Positions 34,692-43,879 of a stretch of DNA of 64,000 nucleotides are shown here, piece after piece. How positions within the stretch are numbered: position 1 is the stretch's first letter; every line of letters starts with the position of its first letter. A program made the position numbers and the translations under genes. Below the pieces are notes generated by a model. The model was given only the letters and a program-made list of their open reading frames with translations, was not told where the DNA came from and searched no databases. The stretch spans positions 1 to 64,000 of the forward strand of contig NZ_VDFW01000024.1 in assembly GCF_006152065.1 (NCBI RefSeq), in the 5' to 3' direction. Source of the stretch: Amycolatopsis alkalitolerans (lineage in GTDB: Bacteria > Actinomycetota > Actinomycetes > Mycobacteriales > Pseudonocardiaceae).

Positions 34692-34709
34692 ACCTACTCG
34701 CGAGTAGGT
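34692..34709. promoter_or_regulatory. Perfect 18-bp palindrome upstream of acyl-CoA dehydrogenase operon
   Basis: ACCTACTCGCGAGTAGGT, 24 bp before the GTG of the first acyl-CoA dehydrogenase. It is a TetR-type operator in shape. No similar site is visible in front of the neighbouring double TetR gene or fadA, so the cognate regulator may be encoded elsewhere. Confidence 0.6.
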
Positions 34710-34732
34710 AGAGGTCTGATGAGGAGTGCGAC

Positions 34733-36052
34733 GTGGGAACACCCCAGCGCAAGCGCGACCTGATGGGCGCCGGTCTTGCCGCACTGACCAAGCTCGCCGG
34801 CAACAGGACGCTGGAGCGGGCGGGCCTGCGCGTGCCGTTGCAGCACCTGGTCGGCGCCGCGACCAAGGGCGGCTTCCGCACGGCGGGCGCCGCTTCGCGC
34901 GCGTTCTCGGCGGCACGGGTCACGGGCAAGCCGGCGCGGCCCGCGGCGCCGGCGGGCAAGGGCCTGTTCGACCTCACGCCGAGCGACGAGCAGCAGATGA
35001 TCGTCGAGACGGTCAGCGAGTTCGCCGCCGAGCAACTGCGCCCGGCCGCGGCCGAAGCCGACGCGAAGCTGGCCCCGCCGGACGGCCTGCTCACGCGCGC
35101 GACAGAACTGGGCGTCACGCTCATCGGCATCCCGGAAGAGCTCGGCGGCGCCGGTTCGGAGCGCTCGGTCGTGACGAGCGCGCTGATCGCGGAAGCACTG
35201 GCGCACGGCGATCTCGGGCTCGCGGTGGCGGTGCTGGCGCCGTCGGCCGTGAGCACCGCGCTGGTGCTGTGGGGCGACGCGCAGCAGCAGGCCGACTACC
35301 TCCCGGCGTTCGTCGGCGAGAACGTGCCCGCCGCGGCGCTCGCGCTGCAGGAGGCACGCCCGCTGTTCGACCCGTTCAAACCCGCGACGCGCGCCCGCCG
35401 GACGCCGTCCGGGTACCAGCTGGACGGGGTGAAGTCCTTGGTACCGCGGGCTTCCCAGGCTGAGCTGTTCATCGTCTCGGCCGATCTCGAGGGTCGCGGG
35501 CCGGGGCTGTTCCTCGTCGAATCGTCGGCTTCGGGGCTGACCGTCGAGGCCGAACCGGCGATGGGCCTGCGCGGTGCGGCGACCGGGAAGCTGTTCCTGG
35601 ACAAGGTGAAAGTCCCCGCGGGCGCGTTGCTCGGCACGCCGGACGCGTTCGCCGACGTCGTGCGGCTTTCACGGCTCGGCTGGGCGGCGCTCGCGACCGG
35701 TACCGCGAAGGCCGTGCTGGATTACGTGATCCCGTACGTCAACGATCGCACCGCGTTCGGCGAGCCGATCAGCCACCGGCAGGCCGTCGCGTTCTCGGTC
35801 GCGGACATCGCGATCGAACTGGAGGGCCTGCGCCTGGTGACGCTGCGCGCGGCGGCACGGGCCGAGCAGGGCAAACCGTATGCACGCGAGGTGGCGCTGG
35901 CCCGGAAACTGGCCACGGACAAGGGAATGCGGATCGGCAATGCCGGGGTGCAGCTGCTCGGCGGGCACGGGTTCACCAAGGAGCATCCGGTGGAGCGGTG
36001 GTACCGCGATCTGCGCGCGATCGGTATCGCCGAGGGCGTCGTCCTTCTCTGA
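34733..36052 (+). CDS. Acyl-CoA dehydrogenase family protein with N-terminal extension
   Basis: A 439-residue flavoprotein of the acyl-CoA dehydrogenase family. The fold begins near residue 82 (LTPSDEQQMIVETVSEFAAEQLRPAA) after an Ala/Gly/Arg-rich extension of about 80 residues. The C-terminal half has the family helices with ERWYRDLRAIGIAEG, and the protein ends just after. It shares an operon with a second family member 14 bp downstream; pairs of unequal acyl-CoA dehydrogenases often form heteromers in actinomycetes (established for several mycobacterial FadE pairs). A strong palindrome lies before it. Confidence 0.86.
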   Translation: MGTPQRKRDLMGAGLAALTKLAGNRTLERAGLRVPLQHLVGAATKGGFRTAGAASRAFSAARVTGKPARPAAPAGKGLFDLTPSDEQQMIVETVSEFAAEQLRPAAAEADAKLAPPDGLLTRATELGVTLIGIPEELGGAGSERSVVTSALIAEALAHGDLGLAVAVLAPSAVSTALVLWGDAQQQADYLPAFVGENVPAAALALQEARPLFDPFKPATRARRTPSGYQLDGVKSLVPRASQAELFIVSADLEGRGPGLFLVESSASGLTVEAEPAMGLRGAATGKLFLDKVKVPAGALLGTPDAFADVVRLSRLGWAALATGTAKAVLDYVIPYVNDRTAFGEPISHRQAVAFSVADIAIELEGLRLVTLRAAARAEQGKPYAREVALARKLATDKGMRIGNAGVQLLGGHGFTKEHPVERWYRDLRAIGIAEGVVLL

Positions 36053-36066
36053 AGAAAGGGTTTGCC

Positions 36067-37278
36067 GTGATCAACCTCGAACCACCGAAGAAGGCCGGCG
36101 CGCTGATCAACCAGGCGTACCAGGCCGCGTCGCAGGTGCTGCGGCCGATCTCGCGGAAGTACGACCGGGCGGAGCACGCGTACCCGAAAGAGCTGGACAT
36201 GTTCGCCGCGGTGCTCGACGGGCTGAACTCGTCCGGCGAAGGCGGCGCGGGCGCGGCCGGTGTCCGGCGAGAATCTTCCACGAAAGACTCTTCTGGCAAC
36301 AGGAACGGCGGCAACCTGAGCACGGTGCTCGGCACGATCGAGATGTGCTGGGGTGACGTGGCCCTGTTGCTGTCGATGCCGCGGCAGGGCCTCGGCAACG
36401 CGGCGATCGCCTCGGTCGCGAACGACGAGCAGCTGGCGCGGTTCGGCAAGCTGTGGGCCGCGATGGCGATCACGGAGCCGGACTGCGGGTCCGACTCGGC
36501 GGCCATCACCACGACCGCGGTCGAAGACGGCGATTCGTATGTGCTGAACGGTGAGAAGATCTTCGTCACCTCGGGCCAGCGCGCGGACGCGGTGGTCGTC
36601 TGGGCCACTTTGGACAGGTCCGCCGGCCGGGCGGCGATCAAGTCCTTGGTGGTCGAAAAGGGCACGCCGGGCTTCGAAGTCGTGCGCCTGGAACACAAGC
36701 TGGGGATCCGTGCCTCGGACACGGCGGTGCTGCGGTTCGACAACTGCCGGGTGCCGAAGGAGAACCTGCTGGGCTCGCCGGAGGTCGACACCAAGAAGGG
36801 TTTCGCGGGGGTCATGCAGACCTTCGACAACACCCGTCCGCTGGTGGCGGCGATGGCCGTCGGCCTCGCCCGCGCCGCGCTGGAGGAGACCGCGCGCATC
36901 CTGGAAGAGGCCGGCGTGGTCGTGGACTACGACAAGCCCGCCAACAGCCAGCACGCCGCGGCTGCCGCCTACCTGGAGCTGGAGGCCGACTACGAGGCGG
37001 CGTACCTGCTGACGCTGGAATCGGCGTGGATGGCGGACAACCGCAAGCCGAACTCGCTGCAGGCCTCGATGGCGAAGGCCAAGGCCGGACGGTCCGTTGT
37101 GGACATCACGCTTCGCTGCGTGGAACTGGCCGGCGCGTTCGGGTACACCGAGGAGTCCCTGCTGGAGAAGTGGGCGCGTGACTCGAAGATCCTGGACATC
37201 TTCGAAGGGACGCAGCAGATCCAGCAGCTCATCGTGGCCCGCCGCGTGCTGGGGAAGACGAGCGCCGAACTGAAGTAG
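36067..37278 (+). CDS. Acyl-CoA dehydrogenase family protein
   Basis: A 403-residue acyl-CoA dehydrogenase. FAD/substrate motifs are MAITEPDCGSDSAAI, FVTSGQRAD and the C-terminal IFEGTQQIQQLIVARRVLG. GTG 36067 follows GAAAGGG by 6 bases. It is directly behind another acyl-CoA dehydrogenase and likely works with it in fatty acyl-CoA or side-chain oxidation. The segment around residues 58-82 is Gly/Ser/Asn-rich and not conserved in the family. Confidence 0.88.
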   Translation: MINLEPPKKAGALINQAYQAASQVLRPISRKYDRAEHAYPKELDMFAAVLDGLNSSGEGGAGAAGVRRESSTKDSSGNRNGGNLSTVLGTIEMCWGDVALLLSMPRQGLGNAAIASVANDEQLARFGKLWAAMAITEPDCGSDSAAITTTAVEDGDSYVLNGEKIFVTSGQRADAVVVWATLDRSAGRAAIKSLVVEKGTPGFEVVRLEHKLGIRASDTAVLRFDNCRVPKENLLGSPEVDTKKGFAGVMQTFDNTRPLVAAMAVGLARAALEETARILEEAGVVVDYDKPANSQHAAAAAYLELEADYEAAYLLTLESAWMADNRKPNSLQASMAKAKAGRSVVDITLRCVELAGAFGYTEESLLEKWARDSKILDIFEGTQQIQQLIVARRVLGKTSAELK

Positions 37279-37303
37279 CTTGTGCGGGAACGGAACCGCC
37301 CGG

Positions 37304-37555
37304 TCACCGAGGAGGCCGGTGACCGGGCGGGTTCACCCGTCGTCCAGCTCCCGTGGGGACTTCGCGCGGTCGTCCCTCGCGTCCCAGTTGATCGGTGAAG
37401 CCCGCATCTCGCCCCGTGCGCGCCCGATCGCCCCAGCGCGGCATCATGATCTTCTGCTGGCCGGGCACCCGGCGATCCCGCAGGTCGGTGATCAGCGCCG
37501 CGCCCAGCAGCAGCGCGAGCACGGTCCCCAGGACGATCCAGAGCGTCAGCATCAT
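37304..37555 (-). CDS. Small membrane protein, 83 residues
   Basis: MMLTLWIVLGTVLALLLGAA forms a single N-terminal transmembrane helix, followed by a charged cytoplasmic tail rich in Arg and Gly. The start codon is preceded by a GGGGGTGGG purine run. It lies 19 bp after the PhaC-like hydrolase and is probably co-transcribed with it. I do not recognise a named family; similar tiny one-helix proteins are common beside actinomycete lipid genes. Confidence 0.6.
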   Translation of the reverse strand: MMLTLWIVLGTVLALLLGAALITDLRDRRVPGQQKIMMPRWGDRARTGRDAGFTDQLGREGRPREVPTGAGRRVNPPGHRPPR

Positions 37556-37574
37556 CCCACCCCCTCGGACGCAC

Positions 37575-38612
37575 TCAGGTGAAGAACGCGTCGATATGCG
37601 CCCACGTGGTCGTCCGGGCACGGCGGCCGGTGAGCACGCCCAAGTGTCCACCTGGTGCCACCTGGAAGTCCACCTTCGGCGCCGAAGGCAGCAGCGCGGT
37701 CAGCCGTTCGACCGCCCGCCGCGGCGCGATCGTGTCGTTCTCGCCCGCGATGACCAGTACCGGCACGCCGACCCCGGACAGCGAAATGATCCGGCCGCCG
37801 AAATCGACCTCGCCGTCCGCCAGATCGTTCGCGCGGAAGAACCGGTGGTACAGCTGGCCGAAGGTGCGGCCGGGATACGCCAGCATGTTGTCCATGAAAT
37901 GGTCCACCGCCTCGAGTTGCGCGAGGAAATCGCGGTCGTCGAGGTTGCGCAGGATGGCCAGCGGTTTCGTGATCTCCTTGTCGATCCCGGTCGCCCAGAA
38001 CACCCGGCCGACCACATAGGACGGTGCGCCGCCCAGCAGCCGGTAGAACGGGGTCAGCAGATGACCGCCGGTCGCCGCCACCAGCGGGCGGAACGGGGCG
38101 ATCAGCGGGATCTCGGTGAAGTCGACCGGCGAAGCGATCGTCACCAGCGACGAGATCGGCAGATCCGGCTGGTCCGCGGCGGTCAGCAGCGAGAACAGCC
38201 CGCCCAGGCACCACGCGATCACCTGCACGCCCTGGCCACCCGCGTCCTCGCTCACGTGCCGGATCGCGCGCGGCAGCACCTCGTCGATCCAGTGCTCGAC
38301 GCCGAGCCGCCGGTCGGAGAACGCGACCGAGCCGTAGTCGACGAGGTACGTCCGCCGGCCCTGACCCACCAGATGCTCGGCCAGGCTGCAGCCACGTCGC
38401 AGGTCGAAGCACAGCGTGGGCGCGGCCAGCGGCGGCACGAGCAGGACCGGCGGGCCCGAGGACTCGCCGTGGAACCGGTACACCGACCTGTTCGGCCCCT
38501 GGTCGATCAGCGTGCGCGGCATCGGCCGCAGATCCGCCACCCCGCCCCGGACCTTGCCGACCACGTTCGCCGCGGCAGCCGCCAGACTGACCGGGGACAA
38601 CGAAACGCTCAA
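37575..38612 (-). CDS. Alpha/beta hydrolase, PhaC (polyhydroxyalkanoate synthase)-like
   Basis: A 345-residue alpha/beta protein with a Cys nucleophile: AWCLGG with Cys135, the lipase-like box of PHA synthases. Asp in AGENDTIAP and His in PGGHLGVLTG complete the triad. Its length matches class III PhaC. Class III enzymes need a PhaE partner, and none is seen, nor are phaA/phaB here, so the role in polymer synthesis is unproven. It overlaps the end of an inactivated SDR gene by 4 bp, which suggests a former operon. Confidence 0.8.
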   Translation of the reverse strand: MSVSLSPVSLAAAAANVVGKVRGGVADLRPMPRTLIDQGPNRSVYRFHGESSGPPVLLVPPLAAPTLCFDLRRGCSLAEHLVGQGRRTYLVDYGSVAFSDRRLGVEHWIDEVLPRAIRHVSEDAGGQGVQVIAWCLGGLFSLLTAADQPDLPISSLVTIASPVDFTEIPLIAPFRPLVAATGGHLLTPFYRLLGGAPSYVVGRVFWATGIDKEITKPLAILRNLDDRDFLAQLEAVDHFMDNMLAYPGRTFGQLYHRFFRANDLADGEVDFGGRIISLSGVGVPVLVIAGENDTIAPRRAVERLTALLPSAPKVDFQVAPGGHLGVLTGRRARTTTWAHIDAFFT

Positions 38613-39436
38613 GACCGCCGCACCTTCGCCTCGTAGTCGGCTCGCGCACCGGAATGCGCCCGTGTGAACACCTTATCCGCTCCGACCACGCGGACGAACC
38701 ACTCCGACGCCGACCGCGGCACGAGCCGGGCGATCCGCCCGGTGATGTCGAGCGATTTCGGCACGAACACGTCGAACCGGGGCTCACGCAGGACGGCCAC
38801 GATCGCCCGCGCCACGTCGTCGGGCGGCAGCGACTTGAACATCTTCGTCTCCGGCAACCCGTCGGCCAGACGCGTGCGCACCACGGCCGGCATCACGCAC
38901 GAAATGTCCACACCGGACCCGCGCAGCTCCATCCTGACCGCCTCCGACAACCCGACGACCGCGTGCTTCGTCGCGCAATACGTTGTCGCGCCGGGGAAAC
39001 CGGCCTTGCCGGCCATCGAGGCGACGTTCACGATGTGCCCGGCCGCGCGCGGCCGCATCCGCTTGACCGCCTCACGGGTGCCATGGATGACGCTGTGCAG
39101 GTTGATCTCCAGCTGCCGCGTGGTCGCCGCGTCGTCCTCGTCCTCGAACGGTCCGACCAGCATCACCCCGGCGTTGTTGATCAGCACGTCGACCGGCTCG
39201 AGCCGGCGCTCGGCCTCGTCGAGGAACCCGGCGAACGCCTTCCCGTCGGTGACGTCGAGCGGCAGGGCGATGGTCTCCCCGCCGAGCTCGGCCGCGGTCT
39301 TCTCGGCCAGCGCCTGGCGGACGTCGCCGATCGCGATCCGGGCCCCGAACGGGATCAGCGCGGCCGCCGTCGTGGCGCCGATCCCCTACGCCCCGCCGGT
39401 GATGACGATGACCTTGCCGCGCAGCTCCGTTGCCAT
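38609..39436 (-). pseudogene. Short-chain dehydrogenase gene with a nonsense codon in the cofactor motif
   Basis: The frame from ATG 39436 reads MATELRGKVIVITGGA, then TAG at codon 17 (39386-39388), then GIGATTAAALIPFGARIA and on to a normal SDR with LINNAGVML, the catalytic Ser in VNVASMAG and YCATK, ending at 38609. The stop falls exactly in the TGGAxGIG NAD(P)-binding loop; a CAG to TAG transition from the common GGAQGIG would explain it. The 276-codon length is normal for the family and everything else is intact, so the loss looks recent. An internal ATG at 39187 would give a protein without the cofactor site. Confidence 0.87.
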
Positions 39437-39571
39437 GGCGCCCATCCTGCCGGGTGCGGGACAGTTTTTCCACCAGTGTCACAACGCGGTGAGGATGCGC
39501 GGACCGTCCTCGGTCACGGCGATCGCCTCGCCGGCTGCCCGGGTGCGCCAACTCGATCACAGATCTCCTGT

Positions 39572-39587
39572 CGGTATAATTATACCG
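39572..39587. promoter_or_regulatory. AT-rich perfect palindrome with embedded -10 box
   Basis: CGGTATAATTATACCG, a perfect 16-bp palindrome standing out in GC-rich surroundings. It lies between the SDR pseudogene and the AfsR-like gene. It contains TATAAT on both strands, so it could be a divergent -10 element and an operator at once. Confidence 0.6.
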
Positions 39588-39662
39588 GTATTTCTATCAC
39601 AGTGGTACCGGCGTGGCAACGGCCTGTACGGGGTTCCGTATGGTCTGTGTGAACAGCATTCA

Positions 39663-42530
39663 ATGGAGATCACGCCCGTGCCAACGACAGCCGTTACGCC
39701 GAGTCACGAGATCTGGCGCTTCCGACTGCTCGGCCGGTTCTCCGCCACGGCCGGCGGCGAGGCGGTGAGCATCCGGTCGCGGTTGCACCAGACCCTGCTC
39801 GCCACCCTCCTCGCCCATCCCAACCAGGTCGTGCCCGCCGACGACCTCGTCGACGCGATCTGGCAGCGCCGCCCCAAGAACGCCAGCAACAGCCTGCACG
39901 TACTGGTCAAACGCCTGCGCGCGGCGCTCGGCGCGGCGGACCGCGTCCGCGCCGAGCCCGGCGGGTACCGGATAGTCGTCGCCGAACACGAGCTCGACCT
40001 GCTCGAGTTCACCGCGCTGCTCAAGGCGGCGAGGGAGGCCGGGGACCAGATCACGGAGCGCGACTACCTGGCCGCCGCGCTCGCCCTGTGGTCCGACGGC
40101 CCCATCCCGCCGCCCCTCGCCGACCGGGATCTCCGCGAGTTGGAGGAGCTACGGCTGACCGCGCTGAGCCGCCGCATCGCGCTGGACCTCGAGACCGGTC
40201 GCGAGGCGGAGGCCGTCACCGAGCTGCGGTGGCTGACCCAGCGGCATCCGCTGCGCGAAGGTTTCTGGGCCCAGCTCATGCGTGCCCTCTACCAGGCGGG
40301 TTCACAGGCGGAAGCGCTTGCGGCCTACGCCGACGCGCGCGCGGTCCTGGCCGAGGAGCTGGGTGTCGAACCGGGTGCCGAGCTCCGGGAACTGCACGCG
40401 GCAGCGCTGTCGGCCGACGGCTCAAGCGGCTGGACGCCGGTCTGCCAGCTGCCGTCCGGGATCGACGATTTCGTCGGCCGCGAGGACGCCCTTGCCCGGC
40501 TGGCACAGCTCGTCGAACCCGGTGAAGCGGCACGGGTCGTCGTCGTATGGGGGCAACCGGGGGTCGGCAAGAGCACGCTCGCGGTACAGGCCGCGCATCG
40601 GCTGCGCGAGCGATACCCGGACGGCCAGTGCTTCGCCACGCTTCACGACCGGCACTCGGGCCGGGCTTCCGCCCACGAACTGCTCGAACAGCTGCTGCTG
40701 GCCAGCGGGCTGCCGGCGGGGCAGATCCCGGTGCGGACCGGGGCCCGCTCGGCCGCGCTGCGGGCCCGCCTGGCCGACCGCCGCATCCTGCTCGTGCTCG
40801 ACGACGTCGGCGAGACCGCGCAGATCCTGCCCGCGCTGCCCGGGACCGGCGGCTGCGCGGTACTCGTGACCTCGCGCCGGTCCCTGCTCGACCTGCCGAA
40901 CGCGCGCCGCATGCGGATCGAACCGCTGCGCGGGGACGTCGGGGTCCGCCTGCTCAGCCAGATGATCGGCGCGGACAGGGTTGCGGCCGAACGCGCCGAG
41001 GCCGAAGAGCTCGTGCGGTTGTGCGGTGCTCTGCCGCTCGCGCTGCGGATCGCGGGCGCGCGGCTTTCCCTGCATCCGGAAGGCCGGTTGAGCGCGCTCG
41101 TGCAGCGGCTGCGGGACGAGCGGACCCGCCTCGACGAACTCGCGGTCGAGGGGATGGAGGTCCGCGCGAGCCTGGCGCTGAGCTACCGCGCGCTCGGCCC
41201 GCCGGCGCAGGAGGCGCTGCGCCGGACGGCCATGCTGCCGCGCAGCGGTTTCCCGGCCTGGGCGCTCGGCGCGGTCACCGACGGCAGCGACGGCGAGCGG
41301 CTGATCGAAGCGTTGGCGGCCTCGGCGATGCTGGAGCCGTGCGGGGTCGACGAGGCCGGGCAGACCCGGTACCGCACGCATGATCTCGTCGCGCTGTACG
41401 CCCAGGACCTGGCGGTCGGCGAGGACCGGTTGCCGCCCTTGCGCCGGCTGCTCGACGTCCAGCTCGCCCGCGGCGAGGAGGTCTACCACGCGGCCGCGCG
41501 CTGGACCGAAGAGCTGCAGCCGTACCGGCCACCCGGCGCGGCACCATCCGAAGTGGACCTTCCCCCGCTCGAGTGCCCGGCGGCCTGGGCACGGGCGGAA
41601 CGGAACCTGCTGCTGGCGGCCATCGACCAGGCCTGCTCGGCCGGCTGGCACGCCGACGCGGCCCGGCTCGCGGATCTGGTCATCCCGTCGCTGCACCTCG
41701 GCGGCGGGTTCGACGAGCTCATCGCCGCCCGGCGGCGGATCGCCGAGGCGGCACGTGCGGCGGGCGACGAACTGGTCGCGTGGCGTGCCGACTACGGCCG
41801 AGCCGAGGCGTCGCTCGCGGAGGACGTCGCGGAGTCCGAACGCACCTTCGTGGCCTGTGCGCGCGCCTTCGATCGGCTGGGAGCCACGACCGAACTGGTG
41901 TTCAGCCTGACCGGCGTGGCGTTCTGCCGCATGATGCGCAACGAGCTCGATCTGAGGACGGCCGAACGAGCGGTGCGGATCGCGGAGACTGGCGAGGACA
42001 GGATCGCCTACTGCACGGCCAGCCGGACGCTCGCGCAGATCCTGCAGCAGCTCGACCGGACGCGGGAAGCCGTGTGGATCCTGAAGAAGACGAGCCAGGA
42101 GGCCGCGAAACTCGAAGTCGATTCGCTCACCGCGGGTCTCTACCGCGAGCTGGCGCGCGCGGCCCTGCTGCTGGGCGACGTCGAAACCGCGGCGGCCGCC
42201 TGTGCCGACGCCGCGCCGCTGCTCAGCGGCAACCCGCATGACGAAGGGTGGTTGCTGCAGCTGCGCAGCCGGGTCGAGACGGCGCAGAACAGGTTCGGCG
42301 ACGCGGCGGCCACCGCGCGGCGCTCGCACGAGATCTTCACCGACCTCGGCGACCGGCGCGCCGCAGCGAGCTCCCTGATCTGGCTGGCGGACGCCTTGTG
42401 GCGCGGCGGCGACCGGAGCGAGGCGGCGGCGCTGGCCCAGCAGGCGCGGGATGCGCTGGAGGCGATGGGCTCGACGATCCTCGCGCCCCAAGCCGAGCGC
42501 ATCCTCGCCGACGCCACACGCACCGCCTGA
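39663..42530 (+). CDS. AfsR/SARP family transcriptional regulator
   Basis: A 955-residue regulator. Residues about 15-100 form an OmpR-like winged helix (LVDAIWQRRPKNASNSLHVL), about 105-250 the bacterial activator (BTAD) domain, about 270-560 an NB-ARC ATPase with P-loop GQPGVGKST (297-305) and ILLVLDDVG as Walker B, and about 620-950 a TPR-like helical domain. Such proteins integrate signals to activate secondary metabolite genes. No biosynthetic cluster adjoins it in the window, so its target is unknown. ATG 39663 is the likely start; the open frame upstream is antisense to the SDR gene. It stands alone, with a striking palindrome before it. Confidence 0.9.
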   Translation: MEITPVPTTAVTPSHEIWRFRLLGRFSATAGGEAVSIRSRLHQTLLATLLAHPNQVVPADDLVDAIWQRRPKNASNSLHVLVKRLRAALGAADRVRAEPGGYRIVVAEHELDLLEFTALLKAAREAGDQITERDYLAAALALWSDGPIPPPLADRDLRELEELRLTALSRRIALDLETGREAEAVTELRWLTQRHPLREGFWAQLMRALYQAGSQAEALAAYADARAVLAEELGVEPGAELRELHAAALSADGSSGWTPVCQLPSGIDDFVGREDALARLAQLVEPGEAARVVVVWGQPGVGKSTLAVQAAHRLRERYPDGQCFATLHDRHSGRASAHELLEQLLLASGLPAGQIPVRTGARSAALRARLADRRILLVLDDVGETAQILPALPGTGGCAVLVTSRRSLLDLPNARRMRIEPLRGDVGVRLLSQMIGADRVAAERAEAEELVRLCGALPLALRIAGARLSLHPEGRLSALVQRLRDERTRLDELAVEGMEVRASLALSYRALGPPAQEALRRTAMLPRSGFPAWALGAVTDGSDGERLIEALAASAMLEPCGVDEAGQTRYRTHDLVALYAQDLAVGEDRLPPLRRLLDVQLARGEEVYHAAARWTEELQPYRPPGAAPSEVDLPPLECPAAWARAERNLLLAAIDQACSAGWHADAARLADLVIPSLHLGGGFDELIAARRRIAEAARAAGDELVAWRADYGRAEASLAEDVAESERTFVACARAFDRLGATTELVFSLTGVAFCRMMRNELDLRTAERAVRIAETGEDRIAYCTASRTLAQILQQLDRTREAVWILKKTSQEAAKLEVDSLTAGLYRELARAALLLGDVETAAAACADAAPLLSGNPHDEGWLLQLRSRVETAQNRFGDAAATARRSHEIFTDLGDRRAAASSLIWLADALWRGGDRSEAAALAQQARDALEAMGSTILAPQAERILADATRTA

Positions 42531-42541
42531 CGCGCGGCAAT

Positions 42542-42593
42542 GCCGTGAGGGGGTCCCTCACGGCCAATAAGGGCATGAGGGGGTCCCTCACGG
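42542..42593. terminator. Tandem hairpins between converging genes
   Basis: GCCGTGAGGG (42542-42551) pairs with CCCTCACGGC (42555-42564) around GGT. A second similar unit at 42576-42590 repeats TGAGGGGGTCCCTCA. They lie between the ends of the AfsR-like gene and the acyl-CoA dehydrogenase gene on the opposite strand, so they may act as a bidirectional terminator. The repeated sequence may also be a dispersed genomic repeat. Confidence 0.55.
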
Positions 42594-42724
42594 CACGGCG
42601 CCGTTGCTGGTGTCAGTGAGCTGTCAGTGGAGGGCTGCGATCATTCGCGCAGGGCTGGACCGCGCTTTGGGGGTCGGCCCAGCGACGTTGCAGTCGGGCG
42701 GCGCCAGCGCCGTCGCCGCCAGAC

Positions 42725-43879
42725 TCAGCGCAGGCCCAGTTCGCGGGCGATGAGCATCCGCTGGATCTCGCTCGTTCCCTCGCCGATCTCCAGGATCTTC
42801 GCGTCGCGGTAGAAGCGGCCGACGGGGAACTCGTTCATGAAGCCGTAACCACCGAAGATCTGCGTCGCGTCGCGGGCGTTGTCCATCGCGGCGTTGGAGG
42901 ACACGAGTTTCGCGATCGACGCCTCCCGCTTGAACGGCTCGCCCCGCAGCATCTTCGCCGCCGCCTCGTAGTACGCCAGCCGCGCGGTGTGCGCCCGGAT
43001 CTCCATGTCCGCGATCTTGAACTGGATCGCCTGGTAACCGCCGATCTGGTTGCCGAACGCCTCCCGCTCGTGCGCGTACCGCAGGCATTCGTCCACGCAG
43101 CCCTGGGCCAGGCCGACGCTCAGCGCGGCGATCGCCACCCGGCCCTCGTCCAGGATGGACAGGAACTGGGCGTATCCGCGGCCACGCGTCCCGAGCAGGT
43201 TCTCCGCGGGCACCCGGCAGTCCGAAAAGGACAGACCGTGCGTGTCCGAAGCGTTCCAGCCCACCTTCGAGTACTTCGGTTCGACGGTGAAACCAGGCGT
43301 CCCCGACGGCACGATGATCGTCGAGATCTCCTTGCCGCCATCGGATTTCGTTCCGGTCACCGCGGTCACCGTGACCAGCCGGGTGATGTCCGTGCCGGAG
43401 TTGGTGATGAACGACTTGCTGCCGTTGATGACCCACTGGTCGCCGTCGAGTTTCGCGGTCGTACGGGTCGCGCCGGCGTCGGAGCCGCCGCCCGGCTCGG
43501 TCAGGCCGAACCCGCCGAGCGCCTCCCCCGCGCACAACGCGGGCAGCCAGCGTTCCTTCTGCTCCTGGCTGCCGTAGCGGAAGATCGGCATCGCGCCGAG
43601 GGAAACCCCGGCTTCCAGCGTCACCGCGACCGACGAGTCGACCCGCCCGAGTTCTTCGAGCGCCAGGCACAGGGCGAAGTAGTCCCCGCCCATCCCGCCG
43701 AACTCCTCCGGGAACGGCAGGCCGAACAGGCCCATCCGCCCCATCTGCGCCACCAGGTCGTACGGGAACTCCTCGCGCTCGTAGAACCCGCCGATCACGG
43801 GCGCCACCTCGTTCTGCGCGAAGTCGTGCACCGTCTTTCTCAGCGCCTCGTACTCTTCACCGAGCCTGAAGTCGATCAT
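42725..43879 (-). CDS. Acyl-CoA dehydrogenase, isovaleryl-CoA dehydrogenase-like
   Basis: A 384-residue acyl-CoA dehydrogenase with [19 protein letters not shown] and the C-terminal [22 protein letters not shown]. Its ATG overlaps the stop of the biotin carboxylase gene by 4 bp. The order carboxyltransferase, biotin carboxylase, dehydrogenase is the leucine/isovalerate (liu) layout, in which isovaleryl-CoA becomes methylcrotonyl-CoA. I assign the role by context, as sequence alone does not fix chain specificity. Confidence 0.87.
   Translation of the reverse strand: MIDFRLGEEYEALRKTVHDFAQNEVAPVIGGFYEREEFPYDLVAQMGRMGLFGLPFPEEFGGMGGDYFALCLALEELGRVDSSVAVTLEAGVSLGAMPIFRYGSQEQKERWLPALCAGEALGGFGLTEPGGGSDAGATRTTAKLDGDQWVINGSKSFITNSGTDITRLVTVTAVTGTKSDGGKEISTIIVPSGTPGFTVEPKYSKVGWNASDTHGLSFSDCRVPAENLLGTRGRGYAQFLSILDEGRVAIAALSVGLAQGCVDECLRYAHEREAFGNQIGGYQAIQFKIADMEIRAHTARLAYYEAAAKMLRGEPFKREASIAKLVSSNAAMDNARDATQIFGGYGFMNEFPVGRFYRDAKILEIGEGTSEIQRMLIARELGLR

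Noticed and set aside
38664-39662. Open frame continuing upstream of the AfsR-like gene
   Set aside because: This part is antisense to the SDR gene and has no family signature; the regulator's DNA-binding domain starts after ATG 39663.
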